From: an uncultured Prevotellaceae bacterium
Lineage (GTDB): Bacteria > Bacteroidota > Bacteroidia > Bacteroidales > Bacteroidaceae
NCBI GenBank assembly: GCA_902801375.1
Contig: CADCIB010000001.1
Span: forward strand, 62,001-126,000
DNA: 64,000 bases
Direction: 5' to 3'
In this document: positions 54,815-62,335 of the stretch, piece by piece
How the letters are laid out: every line of letters starts with the position of its first letter
Numbering within the stretch: position 1 is the first letter of the stretch
Position numbers and translations under genes: made by a program
Notes under the pieces: generated by a model
The model's database searches: none
The model's input: only the letters and a program-made list of their open reading frames with translations
Told to the model about the DNA's origin: nothing

Positions 54815-54846
54815 AGGACGAAGACGAAGGACGAAAACGAAAAACT
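54815..54846 (+). repeat. GGACGAA-type repeat before the four-helix-bundle gene
   Basis: Short direct repeats of GGACGAAGACGAAGGACGAA style between the nucleotidyltransferase stop and the next ATG. An array of the opposite orientation follows the same gene (55,225-55,262). Confidence 0.5.
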
Positions 54847-55221
54847 ATGGGAGAGATAAGGAAGGCACGGAATTTTAGGGAGTATAAAGTGTGGCAAGAC
54901 GCTGTATCATACGCCTCGGAGATTTATAAGGTGACGGCCACGCTGCCATATTTTGAACGAAAAGGTTTATGTGACCAGTTGCAGAGAGCTGTAGTTAGCA
55001 TATCAAGCAATATTGCCGAAGGTTCGGCTCGTCCGTCGGATGCAGACTTCGCTCATTTCCTTGACACGTCACTCGGTTCCGCTTACGAAGTAGAAACACA
55101 ACTTCAGACAGCCAAAAACATTGGATATATTCAAGATGACCGGTTTACTCTTTTAAAGACAACATTAATTAACATTGAACAGCAGTTATCGAATCTCATT
55201 TCTTTCATCCGTAAGAAATAG
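54847..55221 (+). CDS. Four-helix-bundle protein, S23 rRNA-intervening-sequence/Avd-like family
   Basis: 124 residues. FREYKVWQDAVSYASEIYKV, GLCDQLQRAVVSISSNIAEG, FLDTSLGSAYEVETQLQTA and IGYIQDDRF are the signature of the family first found as ORFs in 23S rRNA intervening sequences. Homologues (Avd) work with reverse transcriptases in diversity-generating retroelements, but no reverse transcriptase is visible here. The gene is unlike its polysaccharide-synthesis neighbours and is bounded by repeat arrays, so it looks inserted. Confidence 0.85.
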   Translation: MGEIRKARNFREYKVWQDAVSYASEIYKVTATLPYFERKGLCDQLQRAVVSISSNIAEGSARPSDADFAHFLDTSLGSAYEVETQLQTAKNIGYIQDDRFTLLKTTLINIEQQLSNLISFIRKK

Positions 55222-55224
55222 ATT

Positions 55225-55262
55225 TTGAGTTATTCGTAATTCGTTGTTCGTATTTCGTGTAT
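55225..55262 (-). repeat. ACGAATTACGAA-type repeat after the four-helix-bundle gene
   Basis: Read on the minus strand: ACACGAAATACGAACAACGA and then ATTACGAATAAC. It is the same style as the arrays near 62,500 and 63,130, but in opposite orientation to the array upstream of this gene. Confidence 0.5.
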
Positions 55263-55267
55263 TTTTT

Positions 55268-55963
55268 ATGTACAAACATTTCTTCAAAAGACTATTTGAT
55301 TTCTGCATCGCTCTGGTGGCGTTGCTGCTGATAGGGTGGCTGCTAATTATCATCGCCATTTGGCTGCACTTTGCCAACAAAGGGGCTGGAGCAGCCTCAC
55401 CCCCGACCCCCTCTCCAAAGGGCGAGGAGACTGCCTCCGGCGGTAACAAAGGTTGGCTACGCCGATTCTTGAATCCTGTGATATTCACGCAGGAACGGCC
55501 TGGCCTCCACGGGAAGATCTTCAAGGTCATCAAGTTCAAGACGATGACGGACGAGCGGGATGCAGAAGGGAATCTTTTGCCTGATGCACAGCGGTTGACG
55601 AAAGTCGGAAGGTTCGTTCGTTCTACTTCCATTGACGAACTGCCGCAGCTCATCAATGTGCTGAAGGGTGACATGGCGTTGATTGGCCCCCGCCCTTTAC
55701 TGCCACAATACTTACCTTTATATAATAAGGAACAGGCGCGACGCCATGAGGTGCGACCGGGTATCAGCGGCTGGGCTCAGTGTCATGGGCGTAACGCCAT
55801 CAGCTGGACGGAGAAGTTCAAACTGGATGTATGGTATGTAGACCATGTTTCCTTGTGGACAGACATCAAGGTGATATGGATTACCATCATGAAGGTGCTT
55901 AAACGTGCTGACATCAACGAGGCCGGACAGGCCACGATGGAAGCTTTCAATGGTCATAACTGA
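55268..55963 (+). CDS. Initiating sugar transferase (WcaJ/PglC-type phosphoglycosyl transferase)
   Basis: 231 residues from MYKHFFKRLFDF; the earlier in-frame start at 55244 is not needed. One hydrophobic segment (about 10-35) is followed by the catalytic domain: FTQERPGLHGKIFKVIKFKT, SIDELPQLINVLKGDMALIG, PRPLL and RPGISGWAQCHGRN. It transfers a sugar phosphate to undecaprenyl phosphate, starting the repeat unit. Between HFANKG and NPVIFTQERPG lies an unusual stretch of about 30 residues containing SPPTPSPKGEE, explained by an in-frame repeat insertion (55,376-55,452). The catalytic motifs are intact. Confidence 0.9.
   Translation: MYKHFFKRLFDFCIALVALLLIGWLLIIIAIWLHFANKGAGAASPPTPSPKGEETASGGNKGWLRRFLNPVIFTQERPGLHGKIFKVIKFKTMTDERDAEGNLLPDAQRLTKVGRFVRSTSIDELPQLINVLKGDMALIGPRPLLPQYLPLYNKEQARRHEVRPGISGWAQCHGRNAISWTEKFKLDVWYVDHVSLWTDIKVIWITIMKVLKRADINEAGQATMEAFNGHN
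55376..55452 (+). repeat. In-frame palindromic repeat insertion bounded by AACAAAGG
   Basis: AACAAAGG occurs at 55376-55383 and again at 55445-55452, exactly 69 bases (23 codons) apart. In between lies CCTCACCCCCGACCCCCTCT followed by CCAAAGGGCGAGGAG, a GC-rich hairpin that looks like an intergenic palindromic repeat rather than coding sequence. The direct repeats could be a target-site duplication. Confidence 0.65.
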
Positions 55964-56010
55964 TTGAACATGAATTATCATCAATTACTCACGAATTACT
56001 CATTAATAAA

Positions 56011-56658
56011 ATGAAAGATATTGCCATTTATGGGGCTGGCGGTTTCGGAAAGGAAGTGGCCTGCCTGATAAACCGAATCAACGAAAAGGAACCCACATGG
56101 AAACTTGTTGGGTTCTTTGATGATGACCCGGCGAAGAAGGGGGAGATGGTGTCGCATTTCGGCCCTTGCCTGGGTGGGATAGATGACCTGAATGCCTCCC
56201 CCGGTGAAATAGCCGTGGTGATGGCAATGGGCAATTCACATACAGTACAGAAGATTGTGCCGAAAATCACGAACGAGAAGGTGTGGTTTCCGAACCTGAT
56301 AGACATCTCATTCTATCTTGCTGACCCGGAAACATTCAGCATAGGAAATGGAAACATTATCATGGGACCAGGCGCTGTGACTTGTGACGTGTCAATAGGC
56401 GATTTCAATGTACTGAATGGGAGCGTCGTAATAGGACATGACGTCGTTATTGGCTCTTACAACACACTAATGCCAGCTGTAAGAATATCGGGCGAGGTGA
56501 AGATTGGCAACGGGAACTTTTTTGGAGTGGGTTCTATAGTACTCCAGCAGTTAAAGATAGGTGATAATGTCCGACTGGGTGCAGGCAGTGTGCTGATGAC
56601 CAAACCCAAGAACGGTAATCTTTATATTGGCGTACCAGCAAAGAAAACAGAGTTTTAA
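56011..56658 (+). CDS. NeuD/PglD-like sugar O/N-acyltransferase
   Basis: 215 residues. A Rossmann-like N-terminal part (IAIYGAGGFGKEVACLINRI, LVGFFDDDPAKKG) is followed by a left-handed beta-helix of hexapeptide repeats (ISIGNGNIIM-type, DFNVLNGSVVIGHDVVIGSY, NFFGVGSIVLQQLKIGDNVR). It acylates a sugar of the repeat unit, usually with acetyl-CoA. Position beside an ACP gene also allows an acyl-ACP donor; that is inference. Confidence 0.88.
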   Translation: MKDIAIYGAGGFGKEVACLINRINEKEPTWKLVGFFDDDPAKKGEMVSHFGPCLGGIDDLNASPGEIAVVMAMGNSHTVQKIVPKITNEKVWFPNLIDISFYLADPETFSIGNGNIIMGPGAVTCDVSIGDFNVLNGSVVIGHDVVIGSYNTLMPAVRISGEVKIGNGNFFGVGSIVLQQLKIGDNVRLGAGSVLMTKPKNGNLYIGVPAKKTEF

Positions 56659-56691
56659 TCATATTTATTAACGTTTTAAAGTTTAAACACA

Positions 56692-56925
56692 ATGAAAAGT
56701 TTAGAAGAATTCGTACAGCTCTTTGCAGAGCAGTTTGATGACACAGACGCAAGTGAAATCCAGGCAACAACAGCATTCCATGATCTTGATGAATGGTCTT
56801 CACTGATTGGCCTGAGCGTCATCGCTATGGTAGACGAGGAGTTTGACGTGGCCCTGAAGGGTGACGACGTGAAGAATGCCGTGACTGTAGAAGATTTGTA
56901 TAACAATGTAAAAGCAAAACTTTAA
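56692..56925 (+). CDS. Acyl carrier protein of the polysaccharide locus
   Basis: 77 residues. The phosphopantetheine serine is probably Ser36 in LDEWSSLIGLSVIAMVDEEF, where DEWSS replaces the common DSLD. It is acidic, with the four-helix ACP length. The stop overlaps the KAS III start (TAATG). It is too divergent to be the housekeeping AcpP and probably serves the adjacent enzymes. Confidence 0.88.
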   Translation: MKSLEEFVQLFAEQFDDTDASEIQATTAFHDLDEWSSLIGLSVIAMVDEEFDVALKGDDVKNAVTVEDLYNNVKAKL

Positions 56926-58016
56926 TGGCATTTCTCGAATTTAAGAACGTTAGGATCGCCGGTATTAGTGCCGGCGTTCCTAAGAATGTGGCGAGTAACC
57001 TACATCCTAGTGACCAAGATAATATTTCACATGAATATACTCCTGAGGAATATGTGAAAACAACGGGTGTTGAAGAGCGTCGAGTGTCAAGTGTGTTGAC
57101 CACGTCCGACTTAAGCTATGCAGCAGCTGAACAGCTCATTAAAGATCTTGGATGGAACAAAGAAGATATCGGAGCACTAATATTCGTATCTCAGACTCCT
57201 GACTACATACTACCGGCTACAGCTTGTATTCTTCAGGACCGTCTTGGTCTTAGCAAAGAGTGTTTTGCCGAAGATATCTCACTTGGCTGTTCTGGTTGGG
57301 TATATGGGCTTAGTACTGCTTTGGGCTTACTCGGTGAGGGTAAAGTTAAGAAAGCTTTGATTTTATGCGGTGATGCAAAGAAACGTTTCCGTATTGATAA
57401 TTTGTTAAGAGATCCACTTTTTGGCAGTGCTGGTACTGCTACAGCAGTAGAATATTTCGAAGGTGCAGGAAACATCCAGTTCCATTTCGGTACTGATGGT
57501 AGTGGTTTCGATGCAATCATCACTCCTGATATGGGAAGCCGTAATCCTGTAACCTTGGACAGTTTCAAAATGGAGGAATATGAAGGTAAACCATCTATGC
57601 GCCTTATGACTCGTATGAAGGGCATGGATGTATTCTCTTTTGGAATTACAACAGCACCAAAGACTGTTAAGAAAATAGCGGAGCATTTCGGATTTGATTA
57701 TCTGGACTATGATTATTATATCTTCCATCAGGCTAATATGAAGATGAATAATATGATAGTGAAGAAATTAAAGCTCCCTGTAGAAAAGGTGCCTTCCTGT
57801 ATGTACCATTTCGGAAATACATCATCCGCAAGTATTCCATTGACTATCGTAGGAGAATTGAAAGGGAAATTTGAAAACAAACCGACAAAATTCTTATGCT
57901 GCGGTTTTGGTGTCGGCCTTTCTTGGGGAACTGTTGCCTTTGAGACAAATAATATTGTTGTTTCTAATCTTGTTGAGGTTGGTGATAACGAAGAAGATAA
58001 TAAATATGTCGTATAA
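56925..58016 (+). CDS. Ketoacyl-ACP synthase III-like enzyme, copy 1
   Basis: 363 residues with the full Cys-His-Asn triad: Cys in DISLGCSGWVYGLS, His in YYIFHQANMKMNN, Asn in FGNTSSASIPL. N-terminal VRIAGISAGVPKNVASN and FVSQTPDYILPATA are typical FabH blocks. It condenses an acyl-CoA starter with an ACP-bound extender, or transfers an acyl group. Coupled to the ACP gene by overlap. Second copy at 58,755. Confidence 0.9.
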   Translation: MAFLEFKNVRIAGISAGVPKNVASNLHPSDQDNISHEYTPEEYVKTTGVEERRVSSVLTTSDLSYAAAEQLIKDLGWNKEDIGALIFVSQTPDYILPATACILQDRLGLSKECFAEDISLGCSGWVYGLSTALGLLGEGKVKKALILCGDAKKRFRIDNLLRDPLFGSAGTATAVEYFEGAGNIQFHFGTDGSGFDAIITPDMGSRNPVTLDSFKMEEYEGKPSMRLMTRMKGMDVFSFGITTAPKTVKKIAEHFGFDYLDYDYYIFHQANMKMNNMIVKKLKLPVEKVPSCMYHFGNTSSASIPLTIVGELKGKFENKPTKFLCCGFGVGLSWGTVAFETNNIVVSNLVEVGDNEEDNKYVV

Positions 58017-58752
58017 TCCATTTTCGTTAGAAGGAAAGACTGTGCTTGTAACCGGTGCCTCTTCGGGCATCGGACAAGCTACAGCTATTGAATGCTCCAA
58101 AATGGGGGCTAAGGTCGTTATTACCGGGCGCAATGAAGAGCGTCTGAGCGAAACTTTTTCACAGTTAGAAGGAGAAGGCCATATAAAGATAGTGGCAGAC
58201 CTCAATATGCAGAGTGAAATTGACTCGCTTGTTGACGCTTGCCCTGAACTTAATGGGTTGGTTAACAATGCAGGTAGAGGCAAGAGCAAACCTGTAAATT
58301 TCTTAAAGTTAGAGGACTTACAGGATGTTTATCAAACAAATGTCTTTGCAATCGCACTATTAACCAAGGGACTCTTGAAGAAGAAAAAACTTGTCAAGGG
58401 TGCCTCTATTGTGTTTACTTCATCCATCTCTTCATATATGACTGCGGCTGGATTATCAATTTATGCATCTTCTAAAGCTGCTGTTTGCGGATATATGCGT
58501 ACTTGCGCAATCGAGTTGGGTTCAAAAGGCATCAGATGCAATGCTGTCTTACCTGGTATGGTGGAAACCAAACTGATAAATAGTGGCACTTATACCGATG
58601 AGGATAAAAAGAATGACCTTGCTCTATATCCACTTGGTCGCTATGGCAAGCCAGAAGATATAGCGCGAACTATGGTATTCCTTCTCAGTGATGCCAGCGT
58701 ATGGATGACAGGTACAGAGCTTGTGATTGATGGCGGACGTAGTTTAAAATAA
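58006..58752 (+). CDS. Short-chain dehydrogenase/reductase (FabG-like)
   Basis: 248 residues from MSYNPFSLEGKTVLVTGASS; the frame extends 45 codons upstream inside the KAS III gene, but the conserved start is here, with an 11-base overlap. NAD(P) motif TGASSGIGQA, then NNAGRGKSKP, and the catalytic region SSISSYMTAAGLSIYASSKA (Ser, Tyr, Lys), ending in the SDR signature LVIDGGRS. It likely reduces the ketoacyl-ACP made by the flanking synthases. Confidence 0.9.
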   Translation: MSYNPFSLEGKTVLVTGASSGIGQATAIECSKMGAKVVITGRNEERLSETFSQLEGEGHIKIVADLNMQSEIDSLVDACPELNGLVNNAGRGKSKPVNFLKLEDLQDVYQTNVFAIALLTKGLLKKKKLVKGASIVFTSSISSYMTAAGLSIYASSKAAVCGYMRTCAIELGSKGIRCNAVLPGMVETKLINSGTYTDEDKKNDLALYPLGRYGKPEDIARTMVFLLSDASVWMTGTELVIDGGRSLK

Positions 58753-58754
58753 AA

Positions 58755-59816
58755 ATGGCTATACTAAAATTTGACAATGTTGGCATCACGGCCCTCTCGG
58801 CTTGTGTGCCTAAAAATGTTATCGACAATTATCACTACGACTTGGACATCTGGCCGGAAGAAGAAGTGAAGAAGGTGGTCGATAAAGTGGGGGTCGTGGA
58901 ACGACGTTTCGCAGACAGCAAAACGTGCGCTTCCGACCTCTGCTTTGCTGCCGCAGAGAAACTGATAGCAGACAACCAGATAGACAAGAGCGAGATAGAC
59001 CTGCTGGTGTTCCTCTCGCAGACACCTGACTATCGTATGCCTGCAACGTCCATTCTGCTTCAAAACAGACTGGGCCTGCCGATGTCAACGATGGCATTTG
59101 ACATTCAGCTTGGATGCTCTGGCTTTATCAATGCGCTGAGCATCGTCTATGCGATGATGCAGAACAACGGTTTCAGGAAGGCTTTGCTGCTGGATGGCGA
59201 GACACGATCGAAGGTTTATAGCCGAAAAGACCGTCGCGAGGCTTTCATTTTTGGTGATGCCGGTGTGGCTGCACTGATAGAGCGTGACGAGAAGTTTGGG
59301 GAGAGCCATTTCTCGCTGAACAGCGACGGATCGCGCGGCGACCTGATCATGATCCCCGGCGGTGGCTATCGCAACATGAGTTCCATCGAGACCTTGCAAG
59401 AAAAGGTGGTCGATGAATATGGCAATATTCGCAGCGACGAGCAGGGAAGTATGAAAGGTGCTGACGTGTTCAACTTCGTCATCGTTGAAGTGCCTAAGGA
59501 CATCAAGCGTCTGATTGCTGCTACTGGTGAGGACATCCACCAGATGGACTATTATATCTTCCACCAAGCCAATGCTTTTATCAATAATCATATCGCCAAG
59601 AAACTGAAGCTCGACAAGGAACGAATCCCTTGGACGATACAGAAATATGGCAATACTTCATCGGTATCAGTCCCTCTGACGATTGCGAGTGAGTTGAAAG
59701 ACAAAATGCAAGGTGAGAAGAAACTCATGCTCAGTGCTTTCGGCGTCGGCATGGCATGGGCTACTGCCATTGTACCCTTCGTGGATTGCAGGATTAGTGA
59801 AATTGTTGAGATATGA
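58755..59816 (+). CDS. Ketoacyl-ACP synthase III-like enzyme, copy 2
   Basis: 353 residues with intact triad: Cys in DIQLGCSGFINALS, His in YYIFHQANAFINN, Asn in YGNTSSVSVPL. N-terminal VGITALSACVPKNVIDNYHY. GC content is higher than copy 1, so the two are not a recent duplication. Its stop overlaps the next start (ATGA). Confidence 0.9.
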   Translation: MAILKFDNVGITALSACVPKNVIDNYHYDLDIWPEEEVKKVVDKVGVVERRFADSKTCASDLCFAAAEKLIADNQIDKSEIDLLVFLSQTPDYRMPATSILLQNRLGLPMSTMAFDIQLGCSGFINALSIVYAMMQNNGFRKALLLDGETRSKVYSRKDRREAFIFGDAGVAALIERDEKFGESHFSLNSDGSRGDLIMIPGGGYRNMSSIETLQEKVVDEYGNIRSDEQGSMKGADVFNFVIVEVPKDIKRLIAATGEDIHQMDYYIFHQANAFINNHIAKKLKLDKERIPWTIQKYGNTSSVSVPLTIASELKDKMQGEKKLMLSAFGVGMAWATAIVPFVDCRISEIVEI

Positions 59817-60766
59817 TAAGAGAGAAACTGATAGAACTGACAAGGACTCTGCATATCAACAAAATGTTGTTCGCGATGCAGAACGGCACCTTTAAGCCAA
59901 TGTATAAATGGCCCGACTCGAAGCTTATCCGTGCCGATATGAGGCATTATAAGCATCGAATGGGCTATAGTTTCGATATTAAGAAGCCCAGGACCTTCAC
60001 TGAGAAGATACAATGGTATAAATTCTTCTATGACAATCCACTTTGCCCTTATATAGTGGACAAAGTCACCTTCAAGAATTATATTGAGGAAAAACTAGGC
60101 CCTGGGTATACCATTCCTGTATATGCCGTGTGGGATAATTTGCAAAACCTTGAAACACAGTGGCTTACTGGGGTGCTGCCGAAAGAGTTTTGTTTGAAAG
60201 CTAACCTGCAAAGCAACGGACGATGTATCAAAATCATACACGATAAGGATGCCGTTGATTTTGAGGCATTAAAACAGGAGGTGGCAAGTTGGTTCGAGAT
60301 TGAAAACACACTCGTCAATTCAGCTGACCGACATTTCTATGATAGTACCCCCAAAGTCTTTGCTGAGGCTTATATGTCAAACTTCGAAGGACAATTGTAC
60401 GACTACAAGTTCTTCTGTTTTGGAGGCGAGCCGTTCTGTATGTACACGGCCATAGATCAATTTGAGGATGGTGTGAATACGGATGCATATCCTATCATGT
60501 TCTATGACTTAGACTGGAAAAAGATGGACGTGAAATACGGACATCACCCGAACAATGCAGAAGTGCCCAAGCCAAAGCACTATGAAGAGATGATGGAGGT
60601 GGCCAAAGAACTGTCGAGCGGTTTTCCATTTGTCCGTGTGGATTTCTTTGATACAGACGAGAAACTGTATATGGCAGAACTGACATTTAATCCAGGAGGC
60701 GGCTTTACGCCTTACTACCCAAAGAGTTTCAATGAGAAGATGGGAGAGATGTTTGTGCTGCCATAG
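59813..60766 (+). CDS. TupA-like ATP-grasp protein, copy 3
   Basis: 317 residues. KPRTFTEKIQWYKFFYDNPL, FCLKANLQSNGRCIKIIHD, AEAYMSNFEGQLYDYKFFCF and PFVRVDFFDTDEKLYMAELT define the family. Placed directly after the second KAS III, it could link the acyl product to the glycan, but this is inference. Last intact gene of the polysaccharide locus. Confidence 0.82.
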   Translation: MIREKLIELTRTLHINKMLFAMQNGTFKPMYKWPDSKLIRADMRHYKHRMGYSFDIKKPRTFTEKIQWYKFFYDNPLCPYIVDKVTFKNYIEEKLGPGYTIPVYAVWDNLQNLETQWLTGVLPKEFCLKANLQSNGRCIKIIHDKDAVDFEALKQEVASWFEIENTLVNSADRHFYDSTPKVFAEAYMSNFEGQLYDYKFFCFGGEPFCMYTAIDQFEDGVNTDAYPIMFYDLDWKKMDVKYGHHPNNAEVPKPKHYEEMMEVAKELSSGFPFVRVDFFDTDEKLYMAELTFNPGGGFTPYYPKSFNEKMGEMFVLP

Positions 60767-60789
60767 GATAATATCATAAACTTAGAATA

Positions 60790-60936
60790 ATGTCAAAAGC
60801 ATACGTATTCCCCGGTCAGAGAGCCCAGTTCGTTGGAATGGGAAAAGACCTATATGAGAGTAACGCGAAAGCGAAGGAAATGTTTGATACATATTCATGT
60901 AACCCACCATTAGAGCGTAAGGCGATGTTGAGATAA
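60790..60936 (+). pseudogene. fabD: Truncated fabD (malonyl-CoA:ACP transacylase) fragment
   Basis: 48 codons from ATG 60790. MSKAYVFPGQRAQFVGMGKD and LYESNAKAKEMFD match the FabD N terminus, then similarity ends at about codon 35 and a stop follows. The conserved GQGAQ has become GQRAQ. The active-site GHSLGE region is missing. The element or deletion that removed the rest borders the insertion-element remnant just downstream. Confidence 0.85.
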
Positions 60937-60941
60937 GTTCA

Positions 60942-61045
60942 TACCTTTGCCTCCGACTTTTTTATGTATATGGAGACAAAGGAATATTTTGAGAAGGTGA
61001 TGCAGGATGTAAGCATGCAACCCCCTTTTATGCGGTGTCGGAATT
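60942..61045 (+). pseudogene. Insertion-element ORF remnant with its own promoter
   Basis: TACCTTTG (60942-60949) is a -7 box. ATG 60970 reads METKEYFEKVMQD and then degenerates. The block shares AAGGTGATGCAGGA and more with 38,855-38,910. The end (61010-61045) is one copy of the direct repeat also found at 62336-62371. The following stretch to 61,200 is AT-rich with no supported gene. Confidence 0.5.
61010..61045 (+). repeat. Direct repeat, left copy, flanking the Panacea pair
   Basis: TAAGCAT, then a C/T-rich spacer, then TTTTA and GCGGTGTCGGAATT. It matches 62336-62371 over about 36 bases, with the 3' part GCGGTGTCGG[A/G]ATT differing at one base. Confidence 0.6.
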
Positions 61046-61203
61046 TTTCTTAATTACTATTTCATGCAGAGCATGTGAAGATTTCAGGGTGAAGGAGAGT
61101 AAAAGTTTCGTTCTGAAGCGTAATTCACAACTACAGATGCCGAAAACAGGGGCTCGAATTAATAATAATAGTTAATAATGGCTTAATATTAAACTTTTAT
61201 TCG

Positions 61204-61232
61204 TATCTTTGCATCACAAAAGTTTAATTTTG
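61204..61232 (+). promoter_or_regulatory. Two tandem -7-like boxes upstream of the Panacea gene
   Basis: TATCTTTGCA (61204-61211) and TAATTTTGCA (61225-61232) are 21 bases apart and both fit TAnnTTTG. The second gives a leader of about 25 bases to ATG 61261. Tandem TTTGCA words could also serve as an operator for self-regulation. Confidence 0.5.
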
Positions 61233-61260
61233 CAAACGGTTATTATAGTTTTTGAGGCTT

Positions 61261-61812
61261 ATGAAGCAAGCGAAGTTGTTTAAGCAAGATATTGCCATAC
61301 AGGCAATTCTGTACATACTCCAGAGGATGGGCGGTATTTGCGACATACATCGTTGTCACAAGATTCTGTATTTTGCGGACAATGAACACCTGTCGAAGTA
61401 TGGTCGCTCCATAACGGGGGATGCGTATGTGCGTATGGACTTCGGCCCTGTTCCGACCTGTATATATGATCTCTTCAAAGCGGTGAGGGGTGACAGCTAT
61501 TTTGCCGCACAGGTCGATGATGTGCGTCGCGATTGTTTTCATTTCGTGAACAACAAGGATATCGTTGCTTCGGCCAACCCGGATATGAGTTACTTATCTG
61601 AAAGCGATGTTGAGGTGCTTGACAAGTATATTGCCCAGTTGAAAGATATGAACTTCAACTCTGTGACGGAGGCTTCGCACGGCTATGCCTGGTCGCATAC
61701 TGCGCAGAATGGTGTGATCAGTGTGCGTGATCGTTTGACAGAGATGGGCGACACAGACGAGTATATCAATTATATCGAGGATCAGATGAAGACTGAGGAG
61801 GCTGTTGTGTGA
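61261..61812 (+). CDS. Panacea-domain protein (SocA-like, candidate antitoxin)
   Basis: 183 residues from ATG 61261 (MKQAKLFKQDIAIQAILYIL). The Panacea/DUF4065 features are YILQRMGGICDIHRCHKILYF, ADNEHLSKYGRSITGDAYVR, and MDFGPVPTCIYDLFKAVRGD. Panacea proteins, including the proteolytic adaptor-antitoxin SocA, are known antitoxins that neutralise many unrelated toxins. The stop overlaps the next start (TGATG), the usual antitoxin-toxin arrangement. Confidence 0.88.
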   Translation: MKQAKLFKQDIAIQAILYILQRMGGICDIHRCHKILYFADNEHLSKYGRSITGDAYVRMDFGPVPTCIYDLFKAVRGDSYFAAQVDDVRRDCFHFVNNKDIVASANPDMSYLSESDVEVLDKYIAQLKDMNFNSVTEASHGYAWSHTAQNGVISVRDRLTEMGDTDEYINYIEDQMKTEEAVV

Positions 61813-62228
61813 TGGAGATTCCGGTTTTGGCGATTGCCAATAGCATTGGGCGAGGAGACATTCTATTGTCCGAGTTTGACGGGATTGACCACAGAAAGTT
61901 TTTTGTGGTGATGGGCGTGAGTGAAGAGAAGGTTTGCGGATTCTTTTTTATCAATTCAAATATTCATCCGGCGATTTTCAACAAGCAGGAGCAGCTGAAT
62001 TTGCAATATCCGTTGTTGCATCGCGATTATTCGTTCCTTAAATACGATTCTTTTTTGTGTGCATCGAATGTGATAGAGCGTAGCCTGAAGGATATTTCGG
62101 ATGGGATAAGCAATCAGACGACGATGGTGATCGGGCGCCTAAAGGATAAGCATATCAACGATGTTGTCGAGATGGTGCGGGCTTCCAAGGTGATTAGTGA
62201 ACGGCACAAGAAGCTGTATTTCTATTGA
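61812..62228 (+). CDS. Candidate toxin partner of the Panacea protein
   Basis: 138 residues from ATG 61812, overlapping the upstream stop by one base. I do not recognise a named family. ANSIGRGDILLSEFDGIDHR and KFFVVMGVSEEKVCGFFFIN resemble the start of an SH3-like MazF/PemK barrel (GDI..., then HRKFFVV), but similarity is weak. The C terminus is helical (IGRLKDKHINDVVEMVRASK). The operon position makes it the likely toxin; no toxicity can be read from sequence. Confidence 0.65.
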   Translation: MEIPVLAIANSIGRGDILLSEFDGIDHRKFFVVMGVSEEKVCGFFFINSNIHPAIFNKQEQLNLQYPLLHRDYSFLKYDSFLCASNVIERSLKDISDGISNQTTMVIGRLKDKHINDVVEMVRASKVISERHKKLYFY

Positions 62229-62335
62229 TTTTATTGTTTTAGTTATGAACCTGTAAAATAACGTGTTGCAGCGGACTGATTGTGGGCTTTCTGCTTAAAG
62301 CTTAAGTTTTAACATCGAAAGACACGGAAGAAACA

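Noticed and set aside
54847-55221. Diversity-generating retroelement suggested by the Avd-like gene
   Set aside because: No reverse transcriptase, template repeat or variable repeat was found around it.
61621-62228. Second Panacea-pair protein as a plain MazF
   Set aside because: Only the first 40 residues resemble the barrel, and the rest does not match known MazF length or motifs, so it is left as an unassigned toxin candidate.
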